Below are positions 28,179 through 37,586 of a stretch of 64,000 nucleotides of DNA, piece after piece (the first letter of the stretch is position 1; each line of letters opens with the position of its first letter). The translations under genes and the position numbers were made by a program. The notes below the pieces were generated by a model, which saw nothing but the letters and a program-made list of their open reading frames with translations, was not told the origin of the DNA and searched no databases. The DNA is from Oryzomonas sagensis. GTDB lineage: Bacteria; Desulfobacterota; Desulfuromonadia; Geobacterales; Pseudopelobacteraceae. Location of the stretch: NCBI RefSeq assembly GCF_008802355.1, contig NZ_VZRA01000001.1:862525-926524 (forward strand), in the 5' to 3' direction.

Positions 28179-29282
28179 ATGGCTAATCATATTCAAACCA
28201 TCTTCAACTCACCAAAAGAGCTAAACAGTGACGCTGAAGACTTCTATAGAGATTACTGGACCGACTCCGGTGTTGTAAAAAAAGAAACCATCGCAAAGAA
28301 CAGGGCCATAATCGGCAAATTTTTTCCTCAAGGACTTTCTGGTAAAAAAATACTTGAGATAGGTGTTGGTGGAGAGGGGGGAACCCTCCTCCTGTTGAAG
28401 GACAACAATGAAGTTCATGGTCTGGATGTGTCGGATTCTGCCATAAGTAATTGTCACCGATTTGGTATTAACGTGACAAAGGTCAATCTGGACAGTGGGT
28501 TAGTACCATTTCAGGCTGATTATTATGACGTTGTCTTTGCTTTTGAGGTTTTCGAGCACTTTGCCAATCCCCAACATGCCATCGAAGAAATCAGGAGAGT
28601 TTTGAAGCCTGGTGGAATTTTTATCTCCAGTATTCCTGCCACCTTTACGTATCATTGGCCACGCCTTTTTTATGCAGACCTTTTTGAAAAGGGGAATTAT
28701 GAAGATTTTCTCATAATAAATGAGTTTAGAGTTACCTGTTTCAATGATTGGATGATACATAATCGTTATGGGAAGTACAAAATCTCTCCCGATGTTACCT
28801 CTTGGAGTTGGTACTGCTTATCTGAAAAGTTGGGGTCGGAAGATGCGCAGGGCTATTTTGATGCAGGACTGCATTTTTGGGAAAAGCGCAATGAACTCGG
28901 CATCAGAACCAGACCGATTGAAGCAATTGATTTGTTCGGAAAAAGTTTAAAGTCTGCGCCGGACAAAACCGATGCCAAGTTATATATGGCCCATGCATTG
29001 CTTTATCGTGCGATTAATGGCGATCGCGATGAGTTTATCAAGCGCGTAGAGGAAATCATCGCTCACCTGATGACTCGGGATGGCGGTACTAATATTGAAT
29101 ACTTGTCAAGGCTACTATTGATCAACGTGGAAGCAAACAGATTGGGATTACAACTTATACATCCAGATGATTATAATAAGCTAAAAATAAAACTGAGTCA
29201 GACGGATGGCACTAAAGCAATTATTGAAGAGATAAACCGCGAAGAAGAGATCAGCGCGCATCTTGCCTCTTGTCAGCTGTGA
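28179..29282 (+). CDS. Class I SAM-dependent methyltransferase
   Basis: 367 aa. Residues about 45-170 hold the classic Rossmann signature KKILEIGVGGEGGTLLLL, then GLDVSDSAI, and DVVFAFEVFEHFANP with IRRVLKPGGIFISSIP. The rest is an unassigned helical C-terminus. The gene is clearly more AT-rich than its neighbours (runs of AAA, ATT, TTT codons), which suggests recent acquisition. An ATG at 28179 is chosen with AGGAGA 10 bases upstream; the GTG at 28140 is an alternative. Likely methylates a sugar of the same glycan (inference). Confidence 0.78.
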   Translation: MANHIQTIFNSPKELNSDAEDFYRDYWTDSGVVKKETIAKNRAIIGKFFPQGLSGKKILEIGVGGEGGTLLLLKDNNEVHGLDVSDSAISNCHRFGINVTKVNLDSGLVPFQADYYDVVFAFEVFEHFANPQHAIEEIRRVLKPGGIFISSIPATFTYHWPRLFYADLFEKGNYEDFLIINEFRVTCFNDWMIHNRYGKYKISPDVTSWSWYCLSEKLGSEDAQGYFDAGLHFWEKRNELGIRTRPIEAIDLFGKSLKSAPDKTDAKLYMAHALLYRAINGDRDEFIKRVEEIIAHLMTRDGGTNIEYLSRLLLINVEANRLGLQLIHPDDYNKLKIKLSQTDGTKAIIEEINREEEISAHLASCQL

Positions 29283-29317
29283 CCCAAATGATAAATATGA
29301 ATAAATGGTTGAAATGA

Positions 29318-31867
29318 GTGAGAGAACAGATAGCGACCGACATCCCCGAAATTTGGTTTAATTGCGGTGTTACCGCTACGGCGCGGGGCGATTATGCCCA
29401 CGCTGAAAACTGTTTCCGCCGGACACTGGCTTTTGTACCAAACTCCCTGGAAACCCTGCTGAACCTTGGGTATGTGCTGGGCGAACAGGGAAAGGCGGAA
29501 GAGGCGCTCGGCTGCTACGAATCGGTCCTGGCCGAGGCTCCTGGAAACGCCAAGGCACGCTACAACAGGGCTGCACATCTTCTCCGCAGGGGGGATCTGG
29601 CTGCCGGATTTTCCGACTACGAGGCTCGCTTTGCCGCCATTCGGGATGTGGACTGCCGCCCCTACCCCCAGCCCCGCTGGGACGGTTCCCCTCTAAACGG
29701 CCGCAGCATCCTGGTTTACTGCGAGCAGGGGTTCGGCGACGCGATCCTGTTTGGCCGATACGTGCCGCTGCTGGCCGGCCAGGGCGGAAAGGTGGTGCTG
29801 GAGGCGCAACCGCCGCTGTTGTCCCTCCTGGCGACGCTGCCCGGCGTCGACAGGGTTGTTGCAAAGTCCGCAAATCCGCCGGTCACGGATTGTCATATCC
29901 CCCTGCTCACTCTCCCCCACCTCTTCGGGACGACCCTGGAAACCATTCCCGTCTCGGTACCGTACCTTTTCCCCTCTGAATCTCTGACCTCAGTCTGGCG
30001 CGCGCGTACAGCATCTGAGCCGGGTATCCTGCGTATCGGCCTGGTTTGGGCCGGCAAGGAACGCCCCTACCCCAACCGCTCCTGTCCCCCCGAATGCCTC
30101 GTGCCGCTCCTGGCCACGCCGGGAGCCCGCTTCTTCTCCCTGCAGATCGGCGAACGGGAGCGGTTTCCCCTTCCGCCGGAGTTTGCCGCAGGGGTGATCG
30201 ACCATACGGATGGCATCAGGGTCTTTGCCGACACCGCCGCCCTGATCCTCACCCTCGACCTGGTCATCACCATCGATTCCGCAGTTGCCCACTTGGCTGG
30301 CGCGCTCGGCAAGCCGGTCTGGACTCTCCTCCCCTGTGCCGCGGACTGGCGCTGGCTGGAAGACCGGAGCGACTCCCCCTGGTATCCGACCATGCGGCTG
30401 TTCCGGCAACCGGCCCCAGGCGATTGGGGGGCGGTGATTAATGCGGTCGCAGGAACGTTACGCGCCGTGACAACGCACGAAGCAGTGGCGGCCGCCTTGA
30501 CGGACGAGCAGTGCGATTCCCTGTTCCGGGGGGCCATGGAATCCCTCGAGCACAACGTCCCAGACGCCGCTGCCGCCCAATTTCTCAAACTCCTGCCGTT
30601 GTTCCCGGACAATCCGGCTGTCTGGTTCAACCTGGGGCGCGCCCGCCGTCTCCAAAGAAACCGTGCCGATGCGGAGAAGTGCTTTCGCCGGGCGCTCCTC
30701 TTGAAACCCGACAGCCCCGACATCTGGCTCGCCCTGGGCCGCCTCTACCTGGAACTGAAGGCGTTCGAGGAGGCGGAGACGTGCTTGGGGAAGGCGCATG
30801 AACTCGCGCCGGGATCGGTTGATATCTTGCTCGACCTGGGTGCTGCATTGGTCCCCCAGGGGAAAACAACAGAAGCCTTCTGCTGCGACCAGAAGATCCT
30901 CGCCATCAAGCCAGACTGCACGGAAGCCATCTATAACATGGGGTTTTTGCAGCTGCGTAGCGGTGATTTTCTGTCCGGCTTCGCCAACTTCGAACAGCGC
31001 CTTTCCATAGAGAGGTTTCAGATCGACCCGCGCATCTATCCCCAGCAGCGGTGGGATGGTTCCCCCCTGGCGGGGAAAACCATCCTCGTGTTTGGGGAGC
31101 AGGGCATGGGTGATTCAATCCAGTTTTCCCGCTACATCCCCCTGATCGCCCAACGCGGCGGCAAGGTCGTTTTTGAAGTCGAGAAGCCGCTTGTCCCGCT
31201 GTTCAACTCTCTCCCCGGCGTGGCACGGGTTGTAGCGAAATCCGGGACGCCGCCGGCCACGGATGTGTACATCCAATCACTCAGCCTCCCGCATATCTTC
31301 CACACAACTATCGACACCGTGCCAAACCGCGTCCCGTACCTCACCCCTGAGCCGTCAAAGGTGGCGGCGTGGCGACAGCTGCTGGCGGGCGATTCTGCAT
31401 TCCGTGTCGGGTTGGTCTGGCGCGGCAATCCCCTGAATCCGCTGGACCAGGACCGTTCCAGCTCATTGGCGGCATTTTCGCCACTCGCGGCTCTGGACGG
31501 CGTCAGCTATTACAGCCTCCAGGTGGGACCCGCGGCGGAAGAGGCTGCGTCTCCGCCCGCAGGCATGGAGATCACGGACCTGACCAGCCGGTTGGAAGAC
31601 TTCTCCGATACCGCCGCCTTGATCGCCAATCTCGACCTGGTCATAAGCATCGAGACGGCGGTTGCCCATCTGGCCGGCGCCCTTGGCAGGCCGGTCTGGG
31701 TGCTGTTGTCCCATAATCACTGTTGGCGCTGGCTTGCCGGGCGGGATGATTCGCCCTGGTATCCCACCATGCGCCTGTTCCGGCAGGAGCGCCCGGGGGA
31801 TTGGGGCGGAGCGGTCCAACGGGTCAAGAACGCCTTGGAGTCATTGGTACGTGAACGAGCAAACTGA
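29318..31867 (+). CDS. Large TPR-glycosyltransferase fusion, two modules
   Basis: 849 aa, GTG start at 29318. Two full copies of the unit 'TPRs plus GT9-like domain' seen at 19953. Copy 1: TPR at about residues 5-100, GT at about 105-375 (YCEQGFGDAILFGRYVPLL; IDSAVAHLAGALGKP). Copy 2: TPR at about 390-545, GT at about 550-845 (FGEQGMGDSIQFSRYIPLI; IETAVAHLAGALGRP). Each GT unit ends with WRWL...DSPWYPTMRLFRQ. Two catalytic domains in one chain imply stepwise sugar addition or alternate specificities (inference). Overlaps the next gene's start by 17 bases if that gene starts at the GTG. Confidence 0.75.
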   Translation: MREQIATDIPEIWFNCGVTATARGDYAHAENCFRRTLAFVPNSLETLLNLGYVLGEQGKAEEALGCYESVLAEAPGNAKARYNRAAHLLRRGDLAAGFSDYEARFAAIRDVDCRPYPQPRWDGSPLNGRSILVYCEQGFGDAILFGRYVPLLAGQGGKVVLEAQPPLLSLLATLPGVDRVVAKSANPPVTDCHIPLLTLPHLFGTTLETIPVSVPYLFPSESLTSVWRARTASEPGILRIGLVWAGKERPYPNRSCPPECLVPLLATPGARFFSLQIGERERFPLPPEFAAGVIDHTDGIRVFADTAALILTLDLVITIDSAVAHLAGALGKPVWTLLPCAADWRWLEDRSDSPWYPTMRLFRQPAPGDWGAVINAVAGTLRAVTTHEAVAAALTDEQCDSLFRGAMESLEHNVPDAAAAQFLKLLPLFPDNPAVWFNLGRARRLQRNRADAEKCFRRALLLKPDSPDIWLALGRLYLELKAFEEAETCLGKAHELAPGSVDILLDLGAALVPQGKTTEAFCCDQKILAIKPDCTEAIYNMGFLQLRSGDFLSGFANFEQRLSIERFQIDPRIYPQQRWDGSPLAGKTILVFGEQGMGDSIQFSRYIPLIAQRGGKVVFEVEKPLVPLFNSLPGVARVVAKSGTPPATDVYIQSLSLPHIFHTTIDTVPNRVPYLTPEPSKVAAWRQLLAGDSAFRVGLVWRGNPLNPLDQDRSSSLAAFSPLAALDGVSYYSLQVGPAAEEAASPPAGMEITDLTSRLEDFSDTAALIANLDLVISIETAVAHLAGALGRPVWVLLSHNHCWRWLAGRDDSPWYPTMRLFRQERPGDWGGAVQRVKNALESLVRERAN

Positions 31868-34800
31868 ACAGGGCCATATGGATATCGAATCATGCTATCA
31901 GCTCGGAGCGCTGCTCAAGGAACGGGGAGACCTCCCCGGGGCGGAGCGTTGCTTCAGGCGGATCGTGGAACAGGCCCCCGAGCTCCCGGACCCGCAGCAC
32001 AGCCTGGGGGTCGTGCTGCAACTTCAGGAGAGGCTGTCGGAGGCCATCGAGCACTATCGGGCCGCCATCGCCCTCGATCCCTGTTTTGTGAAGGCCCGCT
32101 ACAACCTGGCCACGGCCCTCTGGCGGAGCGGTTCGTACCAGGAGGCAATGGCTTGTGCCCGCAAGACCATAGACCTCGATCCGGCACATGCCGAGGCCCA
32201 CGGGCTGCTCGGGCAACTCGCCCTCCTGACCGGAGATCTCGGCCACGGGTGGGATGAGTACGAGTGGCGCTGGGACACGAGAGAGGGCAGTACCAAGAAA
32301 CAGGACCTGGGCCGGCCCCAGTGGGATGGTTCTCCGTTGGCGGGTAGAACGCTCTTGATCCATATGGAGCAGGGGCGGGGCGATATGATCCAGTTTATCC
32401 GGTATGCCCCGCTGGCGGCAGCCACGGGAGGACGGGTCGTCGTCTGCGCCCTCCGGGAACTGGTGGCGCTTTTGGCAACCGTCGAGGGGATAAGCCAGGT
32501 CGTGGATCGCCAAGGGCCGTTGCCGGAGTTCGATGTCCACATCCCCGTACTCAGTCTCCCCCGCGTTTTGGGGACGACCCTGGAAACGGTTCCCAACCGG
32601 GTTCCCTATCTGAGGCCGGACCCGGCAAAGGTCGCGGCGTGGCGGCAGCTCATGCCGGCCAACGGGCGGGTGCGCGCCGGCCTGGTCTGGGCCGGCCAGG
32701 AAAAACCGGACCCCTTCCGTTCCATGCCCCTGAGCGCGTGTGCCCCGCTCCTTTCCCTCCCGCACGTGGACATCTACTCGCTGCAAATGGGCAGGGGCGT
32801 GGAGGAGATGGCGTCTCTCCCGGCGGGGTGCGCGATCATCGATCACACCGCACGGATTTCCGATTTTGCCGATACCGCGGCACTGATCGCCAATCTCGAC
32901 CTGGTCATCACCATCGACACTGCCGTGGCCCATCTGGCCGGCGCACTCGGCAAGCCGGTCTGGGCATTGTTGCCGTTCGTGCCGGACTGGCGCTGGCTGC
33001 TGGCGCGTGACGACTCCCCCTGGTATCCCACCATGCGCCTGTTCCGGCAACGGTCTCCCGGAGATTGGCCCGATGTCGTGGAACGGGTTCGGGAAGCGCT
33101 GGGGCAGCAGTTCGGCAGCCCTGCCTTCCATAATCAGCGGGGCATTGCACTGTTGCAGGCAGGGCAAGCCGGAGAGGCCGAGCAGGCCTTTTCCGCGGCC
33201 ATTGCCTGCGCCCCGGATTATGCCGAGGCCCACAGCAATCTCGGGGCAACCTACGATAACCAAAAGAGATACGGGGAGGCGCTCGCCAGTTACCGGACCG
33301 CCCTCGCGCTCAGACCTGATTTCGTCCAGGCCCTGTTCAACATGGGCAATGTCCATCGGGAGTTGGGTGAGCTTGCCGAGGCGCGGCGTTGCTACGAACA
33401 GGTTCGGGAGTTGTCGCCGGGCCTGCTGCAAGCAGACCTCTGCCTGGCGCAGATCTGGAAGGAAGAGCGGGACTTCGCGCGGGCACGCGGCTGCGTGGAG
33501 CGGGTACTGGCGCTCAGGCCCGATGACGCCTCTGCCCTGCACAGCCTGGGAGAAATCTGTCAGGCCGAGGAACGGTTTCCGGAGGCGATCGAGGCCTACC
33601 AGCGGGCGTTGGCGATCGAGCCGGGCAACGTCAAATCACAGAATATGCTCGGCATGGTCTTTCACCTGGTCGGCAGTCTCGAGGCCGCTGAGGAGTGTTA
33701 CCGGAAAGCGCTCGCAGCCAAGCCCGACGCCCTGACGGTGCTCAACAACCTGGGGGCCGTCTATCAATCCCAAGGGCGATTTCCCGAATCGGTGGCCGTG
33801 CTGCGCCAGGCTGTTGCCGTTGATCCCTCCTATGCGGAGGCGCACTGGAACCTGGCGCTGTCGCTCCTTGCCGGTGGCGAGTACCGCGAGGGGTGGCTGG
33901 AGTACGAATGGCGCTTCAAAAAATCCAATCCGGTCCCGGAACGTCATTTTGACCGACCCCGCTGGGATGGTTCCCCCCTTGGCGGCAGGACCATTCTGCT
34001 CCATTGCGAGCAGGGATTCGGCGATACCCTGCAGTTCATCCGCTACGCGACGCTGGTCGCACAGCGGGGGGGGCGTGTCGTTGTGGAGTGCCAGACGCCG
34101 GCACTGAAGCGTCTGATCGCGGGCGTTGCCGGCGTCTCTGACGTCATTGCCGCCGGTGAGGCCTTGCCGAGCATGGACTGCCATGCCCATCTCCTGTCAC
34201 TGCCGCTGATCTTCCAAACAACGGTGGGCACCATACCGGCTGACGTCCCCTACCTCCGTGCCGATCCGGCGGATAGGGCAGTCTGGCGCGGCCGCTTGGG
34301 ATCGGCCGAATCCCTGAAGGTCGGCCTGGTCTGGTCCGGCCGCCAAAACCTGGTGCTCAACAGGAAGCGCACCTGTAATTTGAGCACCTTTGCGCCCTTG
34401 GCCGCCGTCCCGAACGTGACCTTTTACAGCCTCCAGGTGGGCGATGGCGCCGAACAAGCGGCTGAAGCGCCTGCCGGCCTGCACCTGGTTGACCTTACCG
34501 CCCATATACGGGATTTTGCCGACACTGCCGCCTTGATTGCCGACCTGGACCTGGTCGTCACCATCGATACCTCGGTCGCACACCTGGCCGGCGCGATGGC
34601 CAAGCCGACCTGGGTGCTTCTTCCCCATGTGGCTGATTGGCGCTGGCTGGCGAACCGTGAAGATTCCCCCTGGTATCCGGGTATGCGCCTCTTCCGGCAA
34701 TCGGTTCCGGGCGATTGGCAGGGGGTGGTGCGATCGGTCGCAGCGGCACTGGAACAGTATCGCAACGCAACTTCACCGGTGGCGCCGGGCCCGGCTTTTT

Positions 34801-36077
34801 TGAACGCCCCCTCTCCGGGTGAAGCAAGCGCCGGCGCGGCCGTCACGTGTCCGCAGACGCCGCCGGGACCGGCGAAGCGCCCCCGTGGGCTCAAGGTGGG
34901 GCTGGCCTGGTCGGGGCGCCAGAACAAGGCGCTCAACCGCAAGCGCTCATGCCCGTTGGCCGCCTTTACGCCGCTCGCAGATGTCCCGAACGTGACCTTT
35001 TACAGCCTGCAAGTGGGCGGCGGGGCGGACCTGGCTGTAGAGGCCCCGCCCGGCATGGCGCTTTTGGACCTCACCGGGCATATCCATGATTTTGAGGATA
35101 CGGCGGCGTTTATCGCGAATCTGGATTTGATCATAACCATCGACACCTCTGTCGCCCATCTGGCAGGAGCGATGGGCAAGCCGGCATGGGTGCTCCTCCC
35201 CTATGCCGCCGACTGGCGCTGGTTGACAACAGGTGAGGGCAGCCCCTGGTATCCTGGCGTTCGCCTGTTCCGCCAGCCGGACCTCGGTGCATGGGATGCG
35301 GTGATCCGGGCGGTTGCCGAGGCCCTGAACGAACGTGCTTCCGGCGGGAGGGTCGAATGCCCCCCGCAGCCGCGATGCCCCGGGCCGGCGCGGTTTTCTG
35401 AGGAGCGGGCCTGGCTGGAACGCTCCCTTGACGGATACCTGCGGGAACGTGCCTTGAATCCGTCCGACCCGGTCGCCCACCTGAATGCGGGAGCGGCGCT
35501 GGGGTTGCTCGGCAGGCACCGGGAGGCGATCCCCCACTACCGGAGAGCGTTGGCACTGTCGCCGGAACATGTGCAGGCACACCTGAACCTTGCCTTTTCC
35601 CTGCTGGCCCTGGGAGAATTTGCCGAAGGATGGCGCCACCACGAATGGCGCCACGGCATGGTCGATTCGCAGCTCCCCCCCTGGCCGCTGCTCCAACGAT
35701 CGGGCCTGGGGAAACACCCGGGGGGGCAAAGGCTCCTCGTACACAGTGAACAGGGGTATGGCGATACCATTCAGTTCATCCGCTTCATTCCGCGCCTCGC
35801 AGACCTGGGATACTGCGTGACGGTAACGTGCCAACCGGAACTGGCGACGCTCGTCGGTTCGGTGCGGGGGGTCTCCCGGGTCGTGCCGCATGGGGAGTTG
35901 CTTCCCGTGTGCGATCTGCAGGTACTGCTTCTCAGCCTCCCCTACCTGTTCGGCACGACCCGGGAGACACTGCCGGACGAGGTGCCGTATCTCGCACCTC
36001 GCCCGCAGCAGGTCGTTCTGTGGCATAACCGTTTGTGCGGATCATCCGCGACGGGAGGGGACCGACCCCGATTGTAA
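31851..36077 (+). CDS. Giant modular TPR-glycosyltransferase with incomplete terminal modules
   Basis: About 1408 aa from GTG at 31851 (GGAG 10 bases upstream; ATG at 31878 is an alternative). Order: TPRs; full GT module 1 (about 32250-33090); TPRs (33115-33860); full GT module 2 (33880-34770); then only the C-terminal half of a third module (34880-35330, starting LKVGLAWSGRQN and strongly like the half before it); TPR; then only the N-terminal half of a fourth module (35620-36040, with SEQGYGDTIQFIRFIPRL). The protein stops abruptly where the next half would begin. The half-modules look like products of unequal recombination. At least two catalytic sites seem intact. Confidence 0.72.
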   Translation: MNEQTEQGHMDIESCYQLGALLKERGDLPGAERCFRRIVEQAPELPDPQHSLGVVLQLQERLSEAIEHYRAAIALDPCFVKARYNLATALWRSGSYQEAMACARKTIDLDPAHAEAHGLLGQLALLTGDLGHGWDEYEWRWDTREGSTKKQDLGRPQWDGSPLAGRTLLIHMEQGRGDMIQFIRYAPLAAATGGRVVVCALRELVALLATVEGISQVVDRQGPLPEFDVHIPVLSLPRVLGTTLETVPNRVPYLRPDPAKVAAWRQLMPANGRVRAGLVWAGQEKPDPFRSMPLSACAPLLSLPHVDIYSLQMGRGVEEMASLPAGCAIIDHTARISDFADTAALIANLDLVITIDTAVAHLAGALGKPVWALLPFVPDWRWLLARDDSPWYPTMRLFRQRSPGDWPDVVERVREALGQQFGSPAFHNQRGIALLQAGQAGEAEQAFSAAIACAPDYAEAHSNLGATYDNQKRYGEALASYRTALALRPDFVQALFNMGNVHRELGELAEARRCYEQVRELSPGLLQADLCLAQIWKEERDFARARGCVERVLALRPDDASALHSLGEICQAEERFPEAIEAYQRALAIEPGNVKSQNMLGMVFHLVGSLEAAEECYRKALAAKPDALTVLNNLGAVYQSQGRFPESVAVLRQAVAVDPSYAEAHWNLALSLLAGGEYREGWLEYEWRFKKSNPVPERHFDRPRWDGSPLGGRTILLHCEQGFGDTLQFIRYATLVAQRGGRVVVECQTPALKRLIAGVAGVSDVIAAGEALPSMDCHAHLLSLPLIFQTTVGTIPADVPYLRADPADRAVWRGRLGSAESLKVGLVWSGRQNLVLNRKRTCNLSTFAPLAAVPNVTFYSLQVGDGAEQAAEAPAGLHLVDLTAHIRDFADTAALIADLDLVVTIDTSVAHLAGAMAKPTWVLLPHVADWRWLANREDSPWYPGMRLFRQSVPGDWQGVVRSVAAALEQYRNATSPVAPGPAFLNAPSPGEASAGAAVTCPQTPPGPAKRPRGLKVGLAWSGRQNKALNRKRSCPLAAFTPLADVPNVTFYSLQVGGGADLAVEAPPGMALLDLTGHIHDFEDTAAFIANLDLIITIDTSVAHLAGAMGKPAWVLLPYAADWRWLTTGEGSPWYPGVRLFRQPDLGAWDAVIRAVAEALNERASGGRVECPPQPRCPGPARFSEERAWLERSLDGYLRERALNPSDPVAHLNAGAALGLLGRHREAIPHYRRALALSPEHVQAHLNLAFSLLALGEFAEGWRHHEWRHGMVDSQLPPWPLLQRSGLGKHPGGQRLLVHSEQGYGDTIQFIRFIPRLADLGYCVTVTCQPELATLVGSVRGVSRVVPHGELLPVCDLQVLLLSLPYLFGTTRETLPDEVPYLAPRPQQVVLWHNRLCGSSATGGDRPRL

Positions 36078-36103
36078 CTTTTTTTGCGGTCCTTATTTTT
36101 TCC

Positions 36104-36130
36104 TAAAGAAATTTCACCAAAGAACGATGA
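36104..36130 (+). promoter_or_regulatory. Sigma-28 (FliA) promoter candidate before flagellin
   Basis: TAAAGAAA (36104-36111), 11-base spacer, AACGATGA (36123-36130). It matches TAAAGTTT-N11-GCCGATAA in 5 of 8 and 5 of 8, with the CGAT core intact. It is 67 bases upstream of the flagellin ATG. Confidence 0.6.
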
Positions 36131-36197
36131 GTATATTAAAGCGCAGAAAGCGCACCCGGTAGAATGGCCGGACACAACCCCAGAAAGGAGCATCACC

Positions 36198-37016
36198 ATG
36201 GCAATCAATGATATTTCTCTCACATCGGGCATGCGGAACAACCTCCTCGCACTTCAGCAGACTTCGTCTGCAGTCTCGCAGACCCAGCAGCGCCTGAGCA
36301 GCGGCAAGAAGGTTAACTCCGCCCTTGACAACCCCACCAACTTTTTTGCAGCTCAGTCGGAAACCCAGCGCGCCAGCGACCTGAACGACCGTAAGGACGG
36401 CATGAGCGAAGCGGTCCAGACCATCCAGGCTGCCAACGCCGGCATCACGGGCATCACCGCCCTGATCCAGTCGGCCAAAGGTCTGGCCAGCCAGGCTGCA
36501 TCGACCAACGACACCACCGCTCAGGCAACCTACTACTCCCAGTTCCTGTCGATCACCTCGCAGATCACCACGTTGGCCAGCGACTCCGGCTACCGCGGCA
36601 CCAACCTGCTGACCAACGGCACGCTCTCCATCGAGTTCGGCCAGAAGACCGGCGACTCCAACCTCACCATCAGTGGTGTCAACGGCTCTGCCGCTGGCCT
36701 GGGTGTCAGCGCCAGCGCTACGTGGGTTGGCTCGACGGCCGATGCTACGTCCACTTCTGCATTCATGGACAACGCCCTCAGCACGCTGCGTTCCAACGCT
36801 TCTACCCTGGCCAGTAACCTGTCCGTCATCACGACCCGCCAGGACTTCACCACCAGCATGATCAACACGCTGCAGACCGGCGCCGACAACCTGACCCTGG
36901 CCGATATGAACCAGGAAAGCGCCAACATGCTGGCACTTCAGACCCGTCAGTCTCTGGGCACCACCGCCCTGAGCCTCTCGTCTCAGGCAGCCCAGTCTGT
37001 TCTCAAACTCTTCTAG
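36198..37016 (+). CDS. Flagellin
   Basis: 272-aa flagellar filament subunit. The N-terminal D0/D1 helices (MAINDISLTSGMRNNLLALQ, LSSGKKVNSALDNP) and the C-terminal D1/D0 helix (MNQESANMLALQTRQSLGTTALSL) are typical. The central domain is small and rich in Ser and Thr, a likely O-glycosylation surface. No signal peptide, as expected for flagellar type III export. ATG at 36198 has AAAGGAG 8 bases upstream. The neighbouring TPR-glycosyltransferase island and the flbT-flaF pair suggest it is glycosylated and post-transcriptionally controlled (inference). Confidence 0.95.
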   Translation: MAINDISLTSGMRNNLLALQQTSSAVSQTQQRLSSGKKVNSALDNPTNFFAAQSETQRASDLNDRKDGMSEAVQTIQAANAGITGITALIQSAKGLASQAASTNDTTAQATYYSQFLSITSQITTLASDSGYRGTNLLTNGTLSIEFGQKTGDSNLTISGVNGSAAGLGVSASATWVGSTADATSTSAFMDNALSTLRSNASTLASNLSVITTRQDFTTSMINTLQTGADNLTLADMNQESANMLALQTRQSLGTTALSLSSQAAQSVLKLF

Positions 37017-37047
37017 TAGAGGGTGGGAGTGACAGGGAATCGGTAAA

Positions 37048-37084
37048 TAATAAAGGGAGGGGACTTTGGTCTCCTCCCTTTATT
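37048..37084 (+). terminator. Terminator after flagellin
   Basis: AATAAAGGGAGG pairs with CCTCCCTTTATT around a short loop. A long stem of 12 bp, 31 bases past the stop. Confidence 0.8.
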
Positions 37085-37187
37085 GCTTGACAGGGGTAAG
37101 CCGTATCGGTACAAAATGTGCTGCCGCCAACCGCCGCCTCCAGGCAACCGGCAACGACAGAAAAAATTACTCAAAAAGCTGATTACT

Positions 37188-37586
37188 ATGCCACTGAAAC
37201 TCACCCTCAAGCCCCAAGAGAAGGTCATTATCGGAGGCGCCGTCGTCAAGAACGGGGCTTCTACCGCTCATTTCACCATCGAAAACAACGTCCCTGTCCT
37301 GAGGCAGGCGGATATCCTCACCGAAGCAGAGGCGACGACACCGTGTCGCCGGATCTATCTTGCCCTCCAGCTCATGTACATTGACGAGGGAAATTGCGCC
37401 GTCACGCTCCCCATTTTGAGCGCCCTCGTCGATGAGTTGCTGGAGGCCGTACCAAGCATGAAAGAGTTGATTTCAAAGATGAATCAGTATACCCTGAACA
37501 AAGAATACTACCAGGCGCTGAAACAGGCCAAGAAACTCATCGCCTATGAAGAGGAGCTCCTAATCAATGTATCAAAATCCTGTTGA
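37188..37586 (+). CDS. flbT: Flagellin post-transcriptional regulator FlbT
   Basis: 132 aa FlbT family. In Caulobacter FlbT binds the flagellin mRNA leader and lowers its stability (family knowledge). The protein starts MPLKLTLKPQEKVIIGGAVV, a hallmark of FlbT, and continues with the conserved TPCRRIYLALQLMYID. No strong SD is visible before ATG at 37188. Its stop lies inside flaF (20-bp overlap), so the two are coupled. This pair is mostly described in Alphaproteobacteria, so its presence in a Geobacter-like genome is notable. Confidence 0.85.
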   Translation: MPLKLTLKPQEKVIIGGAVVKNGASTAHFTIENNVPVLRQADILTEAEATTPCRRIYLALQLMYIDEGNCAVTLPILSALVDELLEAVPSMKELISKMNQYTLNKEYYQALKQAKKLIAYEEELLINVSKSC

